Positions 27,178 to 37,072 are shown, counted from the stretch's first letter. The stretch is 64,000 nt of DNA from Bacteroides stercoris ATCC 43183 (GCF_025147325.1 NZ_CP102262.1:3100001-3164000), one strand, 5' to 3'. Notes: generated from the sequence alone by a model not told the origin. Numbers and translations are program-made.

Positions 27178-29678
27178 GGAATACATCGAAAATGACAACA
27201 CTGGAAAACAGGTTCCCACTTTTAGCGGTGGAGCATGGCTGCATCATCTCAAAGGACGCCGACATCACGGTGGCTTTCGAGGTGGAACTACCGGAACTTT
27301 ACACCGTGACGGGTGCGGAGTACGAGGCGATACACAGTTGCTGGTGCAAGGCTATCAAGGTGCTGCCGGACTACTCCGTCGTCCACAAACAGGACTGGTT
27401 CATCAAGGAACGCTACAAACCGGAGCTTCAGAAGGACGACATGAGCTTTTTAAGCCGCTCTTTCGAGCGTCACTTCAACGAGCGTCCGTACCTGAAACAC
27501 ACCTGCTACCTCTACCTGACCAAGACAACAAAGGAGCGTAACCGGATGCAGAGCAATTTCAGCACGCTGTGCCGGGGACATATCATCCCGAAGGAGCTGG
27601 ACAGGGAAACCACGACCAAGTTCTTGGAAGCCTGCGAACAGTTCGAGCGCATCATGAACGACAGCGGGCTTGTCAGGCTGCGCCGCCTCTCCACCGATGA
27701 GATTGTGGGTACTGAGGGAAAGACGGGACTTATTGAACGCTACTTCTCGCTCATGCCGGAAGGTGACACCACCTTGCAGGACATCGAGCTTTCGGCAAGG
27801 GAGATGCGCATCGGCGACAACCGCCTGTGTCTGCACACCCTCTCCGACGCGGAAGACCTGCCGGGCAAGGTGGCTACCGACACCCGTTACGAGAAGCTCT
27901 CCACCGACCGGAGTGACTGCCGACTGTCATTCGCCTCCCCGGTGGGGCTTCTGCTCTCCTGCAACCATATCTACAACCAGTATGTGCTGATAGACAACAG
28001 TGAGGAAACCTTGCAGAAGTTCGAGAAGTCCGCCCGTAACATGCAGTCGCTATCTCGCTATTCAAGGAGCAACAGCATCAACCGCGAGTGGATAGACCAA
28101 TACCTGAACGAAGCCCATTCCTACGGACTGACCTCGGTACGGGCACACTTCAACGTCATGGCGTGGAGCGACGATGCGGAGGAACTGAAGCATATCAAGA
28201 ACGACGTGGGCAGCCAGTTGGCAAGCATGGAATGCGTGCCGCGCCACAACACCATCGACTGCCCGACACTCTACTGGGCGGCGATACCCGGCAATGCGGC
28301 GGACTTCCCGGCGGAAGAGAGTTTCCACACCTTCATCGAACAGGCGGTGTGCCTGTTCACAGAGGAAACCAACTACCGCAGCTCGCTCTCGCCCTTCGGC
28401 ATCAAGATGGTGGACAGGCTCACGGGAAAACCGCTGCACCTTGACATCTCCGACCTGCCCATGAAGCGAGGTATCACGACCAACCGCAACAAGTTCGTGC
28501 TGGGTCCTTCGGGCAGCGGCAAGTCTTTCTTCATGAACCACCTCGTGCGCCAATATTATGAGCAAGGCGCACATGTGGTATTGGTGGACACGGGAAACTC
28601 CTATCAGGGCTTGTGCGGCATGATCCGACGCAAGACAGGCGGAGCGGACGGTGTGTATTTCACCTACACGGAAGATAAGCCCATCAGCTTCAACCCGTTC
28701 TACACCGACGATTACATCTTCGACGTGGAGAAGAAGGACAGCATCAAGACCCTGTTGCTGACGCTCTGGAAGTCGGAGGACGACAAGGTGACAAAGACGG
28801 AGAGCGGCGAGCTGGGCAGTGCCGTGAGTGCCTATATTGAGCGCATCCAATCCGACCGTAGCATCGTGCCGTCGTTCAACACCTTCTACGAGTATATGCG
28901 TGACGACTACCGCAAGGAACTGGCACAGCGTGACATCAAGGTGGAGAAGTCCGACTTCAACATCGACAACATGCTCACCACCATGCGGCAGTATTACCGG
29001 GGCGGGCGTTACGATTTCCTGCTCAACTCCACGGAGAACATCGACCTGCTCGGCAAGCGGTTCATCGTCTTCGAGATAGATTCGATTAAAGAAAACCGCG
29101 AACTGTTCCCCGTCGTGACCATCATCATCATGGAAGCCTTCATCAACAAGATGCGGCGGCTGAAAGGCGTGCGGAAACAGCTTATCGTGGAAGAGGCTTG
29201 GAAGGCCCTCTCATCGGCGAACATGGCTGAATATCTGCGCTATATGTATAAGACGGTCAGAAAATATTACGGCGAGGCAATCGTGGTGACGCAGGAGGTG
29301 GACGACATTATCAGTTCTCCGGTGGTCAAAGAGAGCATTATCAACAACTCGGATTGTAAAATCCTGCTTGACCAAAGGAAATATATGAACAAGTTCGACC
29401 AGATACAGGCGTTGCTCGGACTGACGGAAAAGGAGAAGTCGCAGATACTCTCCATCAACATGGCGAACAACCCTTCACGGCTCTACAAGGAGGTGTGGAT
29501 AGGCTTGGGCGGCACGCAGTCGGCGGTCTATGCCACGGAGGTCAGCGCGGAAGAGTATCTGGCGTACACCACCGAGGAAACGGAAAAAGTGGAGGTTTAC
29601 CGTCTGGCGGAGAAGCTGGGCGACGACATCGAAGCCGCCATCCGGCAGCTTGCCGAAAGGCGGAGAAACAAGGAATAA
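27174..29678 (+). CDS. traG: TraG, VirB4-type conjugation ATPase
   Basis: A protein of 834 residues. The C-terminal ATPase has Walker A GPSGSGKS at 444-451 and Walker B QLIVEEAW with Glu673-Glu674, plus VVTQEVDDI and the C-terminal arginine-containing block. The N-terminal half is the VirB4-like domain. It supplies energy for channel assembly and transfer from the cytoplasmic side of the inner membrane. ATG 27174 overlaps traF; an alternative at 27192 removes six residues. Confidence 0.93.
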   Translation: MRNTSKMTTLENRFPLLAVEHGCIISKDADITVAFEVELPELYTVTGAEYEAIHSCWCKAIKVLPDYSVVHKQDWFIKERYKPELQKDDMSFLSRSFERHFNERPYLKHTCYLYLTKTTKERNRMQSNFSTLCRGHIIPKELDRETTTKFLEACEQFERIMNDSGLVRLRRLSTDEIVGTEGKTGLIERYFSLMPEGDTTLQDIELSAREMRIGDNRLCLHTLSDAEDLPGKVATDTRYEKLSTDRSDCRLSFASPVGLLLSCNHIYNQYVLIDNSEETLQKFEKSARNMQSLSRYSRSNSINREWIDQYLNEAHSYGLTSVRAHFNVMAWSDDAEELKHIKNDVGSQLASMECVPRHNTIDCPTLYWAAIPGNAADFPAEESFHTFIEQAVCLFTEETNYRSSLSPFGIKMVDRLTGKPLHLDISDLPMKRGITTNRNKFVLGPSGSGKSFFMNHLVRQYYEQGAHVVLVDTGNSYQGLCGMIRRKTGGADGVYFTYTEDKPISFNPFYTDDYIFDVEKKDSIKTLLLTLWKSEDDKVTKTESGELGSAVSAYIERIQSDRSIVPSFNTFYEYMRDDYRKELAQRDIKVEKSDFNIDNMLTTMRQYYRGGRYDFLLNSTENIDLLGKRFIVFEIDSIKENRELFPVVTIIIMEAFINKMRRLKGVRKQLIVEEAWKALSSANMAEYLRYMYKTVRKYYGEAIVVTQEVDDIISSPVVKESIINNSDCKILLDQRKYMNKFDQIQALLGLTEKEKSQILSINMANNPSRLYKEVWIGLGGTQSAVYATEVSAEEYLAYTTEETEKVEVYRLAEKLGDDIEAAIRQLAERRRNKE

Positions 29679-29718
29679 CTAAAAAACAGAATGTATCAAC
29701 CAAAAAAGAAAAACGCGT

Positions 29719-30099
29719 ATGAATTTACCAAAAGTGAAAATGCTGCAAGTCAGCAAGTGCCTTATCGGATTGGCGGTCATGATGCTGCAATCCTGCGACG
29801 TGGCCGACAACCGCCGCGACATGCTGTGCGGGAACTGGGAGAGCGTGGAGGGAAAACCTGACGTGCTTATCTACAAGGAGGGCGAAGCCTACAAAGTGAC
29901 GGTGTTCCGTCGTAGCGGTCTGCGCCGCAAGCTCAAGCCGGAAACCTATCTCTTGCAGGAGGAGAACGGCAACCTGTTCATGAACACCGGCTTCCGCATC
30001 GACGTGTCCTACAACGAGGCCACGGATGTGCTGACTTTCTCGCCAAACGGGGACTATGTGCGGGTGAAGCCGCAGCCGGGACATCCGACCGAAGAATAA
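29719..30099 (+). CDS. traH: TraH, DUF3876 lipoprotein
   Basis: A protein of 126 residues. A hydrophobic N-terminus ends in the lipobox LQSC (Cys26), so it is probably a lipoprotein. The rest (GNWESVEGKPDVLIYKEGE and FSPNGDYVRVKP) is a small beta-rich DUF3876 domain. It sits between traG and traI in the order of CTnDOT. Its role in the channel is not known. Confidence 0.78.
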   Translation: MNLPKVKMLQVSKCLIGLAVMMLQSCDVADNRRDMLCGNWESVEGKPDVLIYKEGEAYKVTVFRRSGLRRKLKPETYLLQEENGNLFMNTGFRIDVSYNEATDVLTFSPNGDYVRVKPQPGHPTEE

Positions 30100-30122
30100 C
30101 AACCACTAAAATCCAAAGTAAC

Positions 30123-30752
30123 ATGAGAACAAGAATAACAATGATTATCTGCCTGTGCCTGCTTTTCGCGGGCAGGGCAAGCGCACAGTGGGTCGTAAGC
30201 GATCCGGGCAATCTAGCGCAGGGCATCATCAATGCCTCCAAAAACATCATCCATACCTCCAAGACCGCCACGAACATGGTGAGCAACTTTCAGGAGACGG
30301 TGAAAATCTATCAGCAGGGCAAGAAGTATTACGATGCCCTCAAATCGGTGAACAATCTGGTCAAGGACGCCCGCAAGGTGCAGCAGACCATCCTGATGGT
30401 GGGCGACATCACAGACATCTATGTGAACAGTTTCCAACGGATGCTCCGTGACGGGAATTTCAGACCCGAAGAGCTTTCCGCAATCGCTTTCGGCTACACG
30501 AAACTGCTGGAGGAAAGCAACGAAGTGTTGACGGAACTCAGGAACGTGGTGAACATCACCACGCTCTCCATGACCGACAAGGAGCGCATGGACGTGGTGG
30601 AACGCTGCCACTCGAAGATGAAGCGTTACCGCAACCTCGTGAGCTACTACACGAACAAGAACATCTCCGTGAGTTACCTGCGTGCGAAAAAGAAGAACGA
30701 CCTCGACCGCATCATGGGGCTGTACGGGAACATGAACGAAAGATACTGGTAG
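30123..30752 (+). CDS. traI: TraI, DUF4141 periplasmic protein
   Basis: A protein of 209 residues with a signal peptide (MIICLCLLFAGRASAQW) and a mostly helical body (VKDARKVQQTILMVGDITDI). DUF4141 proteins are helical periplasmic proteins comparable in size and place to VirB5, which is an inference from position. The ATG follows a perfect CACTAAAATCCAAAGTA element at 30104-30120. The traJ start is 4 bases after its stop. Confidence 0.82.
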   Translation: MRTRITMIICLCLLFAGRASAQWVVSDPGNLAQGIINASKNIIHTSKTATNMVSNFQETVKIYQQGKKYYDALKSVNNLVKDARKVQQTILMVGDITDIYVNSFQRMLRDGNFRPEELSAIAFGYTKLLEESNEVLTELRNVVNITTLSMTDKERMDVVERCHSKMKRYRNLVSYYTNKNISVSYLRAKKKNDLDRIMGLYGNMNERYW

Positions 30753-30755
30753 CCT

Positions 30756-31760
30756 ATGAAGTTCGACAACCTTCATCAGATTTTACGTTCACTTTATGAG
30801 CAGATGATGCCGCTGTGTGGGGACATGGCTGGTGTGGCGAAAGGCATCGCCGGGCTGGGTGCGCTGTTCTACGTCGCCTACCGGGTATGGCAGTCGCTGG
30901 CGAGAGCTGAACCGATAGACGTATTCCCGATGCTCCGTCCTTTTGCCATCGGTCTGTGCATCATGTTCTTCCCGACTGTGGTGCTGGGCACGATAAACAG
31001 CATCCTCTCACCCGTCGTACAGGGCACGGCAAAGATGCTGGAGGCGGAAACGCTGGACATGAACCGATACCGGGAGCAGAAGGACAAACTGGAATACGAG
31101 GCGATGGTACGCAACCCCGAAACCGCCTACCTCGTGTCCAACGAGGAATTTGACAAGCAACTGGAGGAACTCGGCTGGTCGCCCTCCGACATGGTGACGA
31201 TGGCGGGAATGTATATCGACCGGGGAATGTACAACATGAAGAAGAGCATCCGCGACTTCTTCCGCGAGATACTCGAACTGCTGTTCCAAGCCGCCGCCCT
31301 CGTGATAGACACCGTCCGCACCTTCTTTCTCGTGGTGCTGGCGATTCTCGGTCCGATAGCCTTCGCCCTGTCGGTATGGGACGGTTTCCAAAACACGCTC
31401 ACGCAGTGGATATGCCGCTATATACAGGTCTATCTGTGGCTACCGGTATCGGACATGTTCAGCACCATACTGGCGAAGATACAGGTTCTGATGCTGCAAA
31501 ACGACATCGAGCGGATGCAGGCAGACCCGAACTTCTCGCTGGATTCGAGCGACGGGGTGTATATCGTATTCCTCTGCATCGGCATCATCGGCTACTTTAC
31601 CATTCCCACCGTTGCGGGCTGGATTATCCAAGCCGGAGGCATGGGCGGTTACGGTCGCAACGTGAACCAGATGGCGGGACGAGCCGGAAGCATGGCGGGC
31701 AGCGTGGCGGGTGCAGCCGCAGGAAACGCAGTCGGACGTGTCGGCAAATTGCTGAAATAA
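30756..31760 (+). CDS. traJ: TraJ, VirB6-like membrane protein
   Basis: A protein of 334 residues with about five to six membrane segments (for example GIAGLGALFYVAYRVW, FAIGLCIMFFPTVVLGTI, VIDTVRTFFLVVLAILGPIAFAL, VYIVFLCIGIIGYFTIPTV) and a Gly/Ala-rich tail. This layout fits the VirB6-like inner-membrane channel component called TraJ in CTnDOT. Confidence 0.87.
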   Translation: MKFDNLHQILRSLYEQMMPLCGDMAGVAKGIAGLGALFYVAYRVWQSLARAEPIDVFPMLRPFAIGLCIMFFPTVVLGTINSILSPVVQGTAKMLEAETLDMNRYREQKDKLEYEAMVRNPETAYLVSNEEFDKQLEELGWSPSDMVTMAGMYIDRGMYNMKKSIRDFFREILELLFQAAALVIDTVRTFFLVVLAILGPIAFALSVWDGFQNTLTQWICRYIQVYLWLPVSDMFSTILAKIQVLMLQNDIERMQADPNFSLDSSDGVYIVFLCIGIIGYFTIPTVAGWIIQAGGMGGYGRNVNQMAGRAGSMAGSVAGAAAGNAVGRVGKLLK

Positions 31761-31791
31761 TCAATGTGCAATCATAAATTGGAAAATATAA

Positions 31792-32415
31792 ATGGAATTC
31801 AAATCACTTAGAAACATCGAATCGTCGTTCAGGCAGATACGCCTGTTCGGTATCGTCTTCCTCTCGCTGTGCGCCGTGGTGACGGTGTGGAGCGTGTGGA
31901 ACTCCTACCGTTTCGCAGAGAAGCAACGGGAGAAAATCTATGTGCTGGACAACGGCAAGAGCCTGATGCTCGCCTTGTCTCAGGATTTGTCGCAGAACCG
32001 CCCGGCGGAGGCACGGGAACATGTGCGCCGTTTCCACGAGATGTTCTTCACGCTATCACCTGAAAAAAGCGCGATTGAACACAACGTGAAACGTGCCTTG
32101 CTGCTGGCGGACAAGAGCGTGTACCACTATTATTCGGACTTCGCGGAGAAGGGGTACTACAACCGCATCATCGCCGGGAACATCAACCAAGTGCTGAAGG
32201 TGGACAGCGTGGTGTGCGACTTCAACGCCTATCCCTACCGTGCCGTGACCTACGCCACACAGAAAATCATCCGGCAGAGCAACGTCACCGAGCGCAGCCT
32301 CGTGACCACCTGCCGCCTGCTGAACGCATCGCGGTCGGATGACAACCCGAACGGTTTTACCATCGAGGGTTTCACCATCATTGAGAACAAGGATTTACAG
32401 ACTATCAAACGGTAA
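31792..32415 (+). CDS. traK: TraK, VirB8-like protein
   Basis: A protein of 207 residues. One N-terminal membrane anchor (LFGIVFLSLCAVVTVWSVW) is followed by a periplasmic domain of about 150 residues. This is the topology of VirB8 proteins, which nucleate the inner-membrane complex. It lies between TraJ and TraL as in CTnDOT. Confidence 0.87.
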   Translation: MEFKSLRNIESSFRQIRLFGIVFLSLCAVVTVWSVWNSYRFAEKQREKIYVLDNGKSLMLALSQDLSQNRPAEAREHVRRFHEMFFTLSPEKSAIEHNVKRALLLADKSVYHYYSDFAEKGYYNRIIAGNINQVLKVDSVVCDFNAYPYRAVTYATQKIIRQSNVTERSLVTTCRLLNASRSDDNPNGFTIEGFTIIENKDLQTIKR

Positions 32416-32421
32416 CAGGAC

Positions 32422-32730
32422 ATGAAAAGTATCAGAAAATCAATGTGGGGCATGTATTGGAAACTCCACGACAAACGGAAACGCTTGGCGGCAAGTCTCA
32501 AAGGGTATCTGGACGGCTTGCCGCCGGAAACACGCCGCCGCATCGTGCTGGGGATGTTCGCCGCCTTCGCGGTGCTTGCCCTTTACACCTTCGGCAGAGC
32601 CGTCTATGACATCGGCAGGAACGACGGCTCACATATGGAAACGGGACACGCCGGACGGGTGGAACTGCCGACCCCGGCGGAAACAGGCAATCACTTAACA
32701 CCTTATTTATATGGAACAGACAAAGAATGA
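32422..32730 (+). CDS. traL: TraL, DUF3989 protein
   Basis: A protein of 102 residues with a basic N-terminus and one membrane segment (IVLGMFAAFAVLALYTFG). It overlaps the TraM start by 20 bases. DUF3989 proteins of this place and size are called TraL; the exact role is unknown. Confidence 0.8.
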   Translation: MKSIRKSMWGMYWKLHDKRKRLAASLKGYLDGLPPETRRRIVLGMFAAFAVLALYTFGRAVYDIGRNDGSHMETGHAGRVELPTPAETGNHLTPYLYGTDKE

Positions 32731-34063
32731 ACCGACGAAAGAGAACAAAGCTGCTCCCGAAACGGGGAAACCGAAAAAGGAGCGCGAACCGCTGACAGAG
32801 GCGCAACGGCTGAAACGGCAGAAGATGATCGTGCTGCCCGCTATGGTGTTGGTGTTCATCGGGGCGATGTGGCTGATATTCGCCCCGTCCTCCGGCAAGG
32901 AGCAACCGCCGGGAACGGACGGATACAACACCGAGATGCCCGACGCTGACAAGGCGAACCGGCAGATTATCGGCGACAAGCTGAAAGCCTACGAGCATGG
33001 GGAGATGGAAGAGCGTCAGGAGAGCCGCAACCGTGCCATCGGGCAGCTGGGCGACATGTTCGACCGCGAGATAGCGGGAACGGAGAACGGAGTGGACTTC
33101 GACCTCGCCAATCCGGGCGGCAAGGAAGAAAGGGCAAAGCCAGCCACGCCGCAGACCATCCAGTCCTCCGCAGCCGCCTACCGTGACCTGAACGCCACGC
33201 TCGGAAACTTCTACGACCAGCCGAAAAACGACAATGCGGAGATGGACGAATTGTTGGAGCGCATCGCATCGCTGGAGTCGGAACTGGAAAGCGAGAGGGG
33301 CAAGGCTTCCTCTATGGACGAGCAGGTGGCTCTTATGGAGAAGTCCTACGAGCTGGCGGCAAAGTACATGGGCGGTCAGAACGGAGGACAGCCATCGGCG
33401 GAACAGAGGGCAGAGCCAACTACCGTGCAGAAAGGGAAGAAGAACAAGGCAATGCCTATCAGACAGGTGGAGCATCAAGTAGTTTCTTCACTCTCACAGC
33501 CTATGAGTAACGCGGAGTTTGTCGCCGCCTTATCGCAGGAACGCAACCGGGGTTTCAACACGGCTGTCGGCACGGCGGAGGTATTGGACAGGAACACCAT
33601 ACCGGCGTGCGTGCATGGGGCGCAGAGCGTGACGGACGGGCAGACGGTAAGGCTGCGCCTGCTGGAGCCTATGGCGGTGGCAGGCAGGACAATACCCCGG
33701 GGTGCGGTGGTGGTCGGCACGGGCAAGATACAGGGTGAGCGGCTCGACATCGAGATTACCTCGCTGGAATACGACGGCACGATTATCCCCGTGGAGCTTG
33801 CGGTCTATGACACGGACGGACAGCCCGGCATCTTCATCCCGAACTCGATGGAGATGAACGCCGTCCGGGAGGTCGCCGCCAACATGGGCGGCTCGCTGGG
33901 AAGCAGCATCAACATCTCCACCAATGCCGGGGCGCAGCTCGCCTCCGACTTGGGCAAGGGGCTGATACAAGGCACGAGCCAGTACATCGCCAAAAAGATG
34001 CGAACCGTCAAGGTGCATCTGAAAGCCGGGTACAGGGTCATGCTTTACCAAGAAAAATATTGA
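32711..34063 (+). CDS. traM: TraM, VirB10-like protein
   Basis: A protein of 450 residues. A charged cytoplasmic N-terminus and a membrane helix (IVLPAMVLVFIGAMWLIFAP, near 38-57) precede a coiled coil (MDELLERIASLESELESERG) and the C-terminal TraM/VirB10-like domain (IPACVHGAQSVTDGQTVRLR, then GTGKIQGERLDIEI). Such proteins span the envelope and connect the inner- and outer-membrane parts of the channel. Confidence 0.88.
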   Translation: MEQTKNEPTKENKAAPETGKPKKEREPLTEAQRLKRQKMIVLPAMVLVFIGAMWLIFAPSSGKEQPPGTDGYNTEMPDADKANRQIIGDKLKAYEHGEMEERQESRNRAIGQLGDMFDREIAGTENGVDFDLANPGGKEERAKPATPQTIQSSAAAYRDLNATLGNFYDQPKNDNAEMDELLERIASLESELESERGKASSMDEQVALMEKSYELAAKYMGGQNGGQPSAEQRAEPTTVQKGKKNKAMPIRQVEHQVVSSLSQPMSNAEFVAALSQERNRGFNTAVGTAEVLDRNTIPACVHGAQSVTDGQTVRLRLLEPMAVAGRTIPRGAVVVGTGKIQGERLDIEITSLEYDGTIIPVELAVYDTDGQPGIFIPNSMEMNAVREVAANMGGSLGSSINISTNAGAQLASDLGKGLIQGTSQYIAKKMRTVKVHLKAGYRVMLYQEKY

Positions 34064-34097
34064 AAACAATAAAAATTACCACTAAAATCCAAAAGTA

Positions 34098-35084
34098 ATG
34101 AGAAAAGTAATCATCATGTTTGCCCTCGCTATGGGCATCATAACTGCCAACGCGCAGGAGAATGTAACCGTTGAAACGACCAACGGAAGTGAACAACCGA
34201 CCTTGACGAAGGAGGTCTATCCGCAGAAGGAGGCGGACGGCGACCTATATCACGGGCTGTCACGCAAGCTGACCTTCGACCGCATGATACCGCCGCACGG
34301 TCTGGAAGTGACCTACGACAAGACCGTCCACGTCATTTTTCCGGCGGAGGTGCGCTATGTCGATTTAGGCTCGCCCGACCTGATTGCCGGGAAAGCCGAC
34401 GGAGCGGAGAACATCATCCGTGTGAAGGCTACCGTAAGGAATTTTCCCAACGAAACGAATATGTCCGTCATCACGGAGGACGGCAGTTTCTACACCTTCA
34501 ACGTGAAGTACGCCGCCGAACCGCTGTTGCTCAACGTGGAGATGTGCGACTTCATCCATGACGGCAGCACGGTGAACCGCCCGAACAACGCGCAGGAAAT
34601 CTATCTGAAAGAGCTGGGCAGCGAAAGCCCGATGCTGGTGCGCCTTATCATGAAGTCCATCCACAAACAGAACAAGCGCGAGGTGAAGCATATCGGCTGC
34701 AAGCGTTTCGGCATCCAATACCTGTTGAAAGGCATCTACACGCACAACGGCTTGCTTTATTTCCACACGGAGATAAAGAACCAGAGCAACGTGCCTTTCG
34801 ATGTGGACTACATCACTTGGAAAATCGTGGACAAGAAGGTTGCGAAGCGTACTGCCGTGCAGGAGCAGATTATTCTGCCGCTCCGCGCGCAGAACTACGC
34901 CACCCTCGTGCCGGGCAAAAAGAGCGAGCGCACGGTCTTCACGATGGCGAAGTTCACCATCCCCGATGACAAGTGCCTCGTGGTGGAATTGAACGAGAAG
35001 AACGGCGGCCGTCACCAGTCCTTCGTGATTGAGAACGAGGATTTGGTACGCGCGGGTACCATCAACGAACTTCAAGTACGCTGA
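34098..35084 (+). CDS. traN: TraN, DUF4138 (VirB9-like) protein
   Basis: A protein of 328 residues with a signal peptide ending ITANAQE. The mature part is beta-rich (VTYDKTVHVIFPAEVRYVDL, SFYTFNVKYAAEPLLLNVEM), fitting DUF4138, the VirB9-like outer-membrane channel component. The ATG is directly preceded by a CACTAAAATCCAAAAGTA element (34080-34097). TraO starts 3 bases after the stop. Confidence 0.87.
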   Translation: MRKVIIMFALAMGIITANAQENVTVETTNGSEQPTLTKEVYPQKEADGDLYHGLSRKLTFDRMIPPHGLEVTYDKTVHVIFPAEVRYVDLGSPDLIAGKADGAENIIRVKATVRNFPNETNMSVITEDGSFYTFNVKYAAEPLLLNVEMCDFIHDGSTVNRPNNAQEIYLKELGSESPMLVRLIMKSIHKQNKREVKHIGCKRFGIQYLLKGIYTHNGLLYFHTEIKNQSNVPFDVDYITWKIVDKKVAKRTAVQEQIILPLRAQNYATLVPGKKSERTVFTMAKFTIPDDKCLVVELNEKNGGRHQSFVIENEDLVRAGTINELQVR

Positions 35085-35086
35085 CC

Positions 35087-35662
35087 ATGAGAAAGTACAT
35101 CGCAATAATCATCGCGTCGCTTGCCCTTTTTACAGGGCAGGCGCACGCCCAGCGGTGTCTGCCGAAGATGCAGGGCATCGAGGTGAGGGCGGACATGGCG
35201 GACGGCTTCAATCTCGGCGGCAAGGACGGCGGGTACAGCTTCGGGGCGGCTCTCTCCACCTACACGAAGAAGGGGAACAAGTGGGTGTTCGGTGGCGAAT
35301 ACCTGTTGAAGAACAATCCCTACAAGGACACCAAGATACCCGTGGCGCAGTTCACGGCGGAGGGCGGCTATTACTTCAAGATACTGTCGGACGCCCGAAA
35401 GATTGTTTTCGTCTATGCCGGGGCTTCGGCTCTCGCCGGATATGAGGCGGTAAATTGGGGGAAGAAGGTGCTGCATGACGGCTCCACGCTGCACGACCGG
35501 GACGCCTTCATCTACGGCGGTGCGCTGACGCTCGATGTGGAGTGTTACGTGGCAGACCGTATCGCCCTGCTTGCCAACCTGCGGGAGCGTTGCCTTTGGG
35601 GTGGCGACACACGGAAGTTCCACACGCAGTTCGGGGTCGGTATCAAGTTCATCATCAACTGA
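35087..35662 (+). CDS. traO: TraO, outer-membrane conjugation protein
   Basis: A protein of 191 residues with a signal peptide (IIASLALFTGQAHAQ). The body has alternating amphipathic strands rich in Gly and aromatic residues (GYSFGAALSTYTKKGNKWVF, TQFGVGIKFIIN) and ends like an outer-membrane beta-barrel. It fits TraO of CTnDOT and probably completes the outer-membrane part. Confidence 0.85.
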   Translation: MRKYIAIIIASLALFTGQAHAQRCLPKMQGIEVRADMADGFNLGGKDGGYSFGAALSTYTKKGNKWVFGGEYLLKNNPYKDTKIPVAQFTAEGGYYFKILSDARKIVFVYAGASALAGYEAVNWGKKVLHDGSTLHDRDAFIYGGALTLDVECYVADRIALLANLRERCLWGGDTRKFHTQFGVGIKFIIN

Positions 35663-35669
35663 CACGGGC

Positions 35670-36572
35670 ATGGAAAGGACGGAAATAGATGCTGTCAGAA
35701 GGATGCCGCTTGCGGATTTTCTCGCACGGCTGGGGCATGAGCCTGTCAGAAGGAGCGGTAACGAGCTGTGGTATCTTGCCCCGTACAGGGGCGAGCGCAC
35801 ATCCTCTTTCCGTGTGAACGTGGCGAAACAGCTCTGGTACGACTTCGGTTTGGGCAAGGGCGGCGACATCTTCACGCTTGCCGGGGAGTTTCTGCAAAGC
35901 GATGACTTCATGAAGCAAGCGAAGTTCATAGCGGAAGCCGCCAATATGACGGTTGCCGGATGGGAAAAGCCCGTCTATCTCTCGAAGCCGACCGAATCCG
36001 TTTTTGAGGATGTGGAGGTCGCTCCGCTGCTCCGCTCACTGCTGACGGAGTATTTAGAGGAACGGGGCATCCCTTACGCCATCGCATCCCGTCACTGCTG
36101 CCGCTTGAACTACGGTGTGCGTGGGAAACGGTATTTTGCCGTTGGCTTTCCGAACATGGCAGGTGGCTATGAAGTCAGAAGCCGATATTTCAAGGGTTGC
36201 ATACCTCCGAAGTCTGTATCACTGGTAAAGGCGAATGACATCCCGGCTGACGAGTGCCTCGTGTTCGAGGGCTTCATGGACTTTCTCTCTGCCGTGACGC
36301 TTGGTGTAACCGGTAACGCTGACTGTCTTGTGCTGAACTCAGTCGCCAACGTGGAGAAGGCGGCGGGATTGCTGGACGGATACGGGCGCATCGGCTGCTT
36401 CCTCGACCGTGACGAAGCCGGACGGCGGACGCTTGCCGCACTTACCATGCGATACGGGGAACGTGTCACCGACCGTTCCTCCCTCTATGACGGTTGCAAG
36501 GACTTGAACGAGTACCTGCAACTGACAACGAAAAAACAGAAAAACAACCATCTAAAAATCGAAGAACAATGA
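35670..36572 (+). CDS. traP: TraP, DNA primase-like (Toprim) protein
   Basis: A protein of 300 residues. The N-terminus (WYLAPYRGERTSSFRVNVAK, then DFGLGKGGDIFTLAGEFL) is the CHC2 fold of bacterial primases but without zinc-binding cysteines. The C-terminal Toprim domain has CLVFEGFMDFLSA (catalytic Glu) and GCFLDRDEAGRRT (the DxD motif). It may prime the transferred strand in the recipient, by family analogy. ATG 35670 was chosen because upstream codons overlap traO. The stop overlaps the traQ start (ATGA). Confidence 0.87.
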   Translation: MERTEIDAVRRMPLADFLARLGHEPVRRSGNELWYLAPYRGERTSSFRVNVAKQLWYDFGLGKGGDIFTLAGEFLQSDDFMKQAKFIAEAANMTVAGWEKPVYLSKPTESVFEDVEVAPLLRSLLTEYLEERGIPYAIASRHCCRLNYGVRGKRYFAVGFPNMAGGYEVRSRYFKGCIPPKSVSLVKANDIPADECLVFEGFMDFLSAVTLGVTGNADCLVLNSVANVEKAAGLLDGYGRIGCFLDRDEAGRRTLAALTMRYGERVTDRSSLYDGCKDLNEYLQLTTKKQKNNHLKIEEQ

Positions 36573-37072
36573 ACATACTGAACAACAGAAACAAGAGAAC
36601 ATCAATATTCAAGGCAGTGGCGTTATGCCTGATAGCCGCCATGTCATTCACCCTCGTGTCATGTGACGATGACATGGACATCCAGCAGTCCTATCCCTTC
36701 ACGGTGGAGGTCATGCCCGTGCCGAACAAGGTAGTAAAGGGGCAGACAGTGGAAATCCGCTGTGAACTGAAAAAGGAGGGCGACTTTTCGGGTACGCTCT
36801 ATACCATCCGCTATTTCCAGTTCGAGGGGGAAGGCTCGCTCAAAATGGATAACGGCATCACCTTCCTGCCTAACGACCGCTACCTGCTGGAGAACGAAAA
36901 ATTCCGCCTGTACTACACGGCGGCGGGTGATGAGGCGCATAATTTCATCGTGGTGGTGGAGGATAACTTTAGCAACTCCTACGAACTGGAATTTGACTTC
37001 AACAACAGGAATGTAAAGGACGACGATCTTACCATCGTTCCCATCGGCAACTTCAGCCCCTTGTTGAAATGA
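36569..37072 (+). CDS. traQ: TraQ, DUF3872 lipoprotein
   Basis: A protein of 167 residues. The N-terminal hydrophobic segment ends in the lipobox LVSC (Cys32), followed by CDDDMDIQQ; a beta-sandwich-like DUF3872 domain follows (FTVEVMPVPNKVVKGQTVEI). It is the last named tra gene of CTnDOT. The start and stop both overlap neighbouring genes, which shows tight translational coupling. Confidence 0.83.
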   Translation: MNILNNRNKRTSIFKAVALCLIAAMSFTLVSCDDDMDIQQSYPFTVEVMPVPNKVVKGQTVEIRCELKKEGDFSGTLYTIRYFQFEGEGSLKMDNGITFLPNDRYLLENEKFRLYYTAAGDEAHNFIVVVEDNFSNSYELEFDFNNRNVKDDDLTIVPIGNFSPLLK

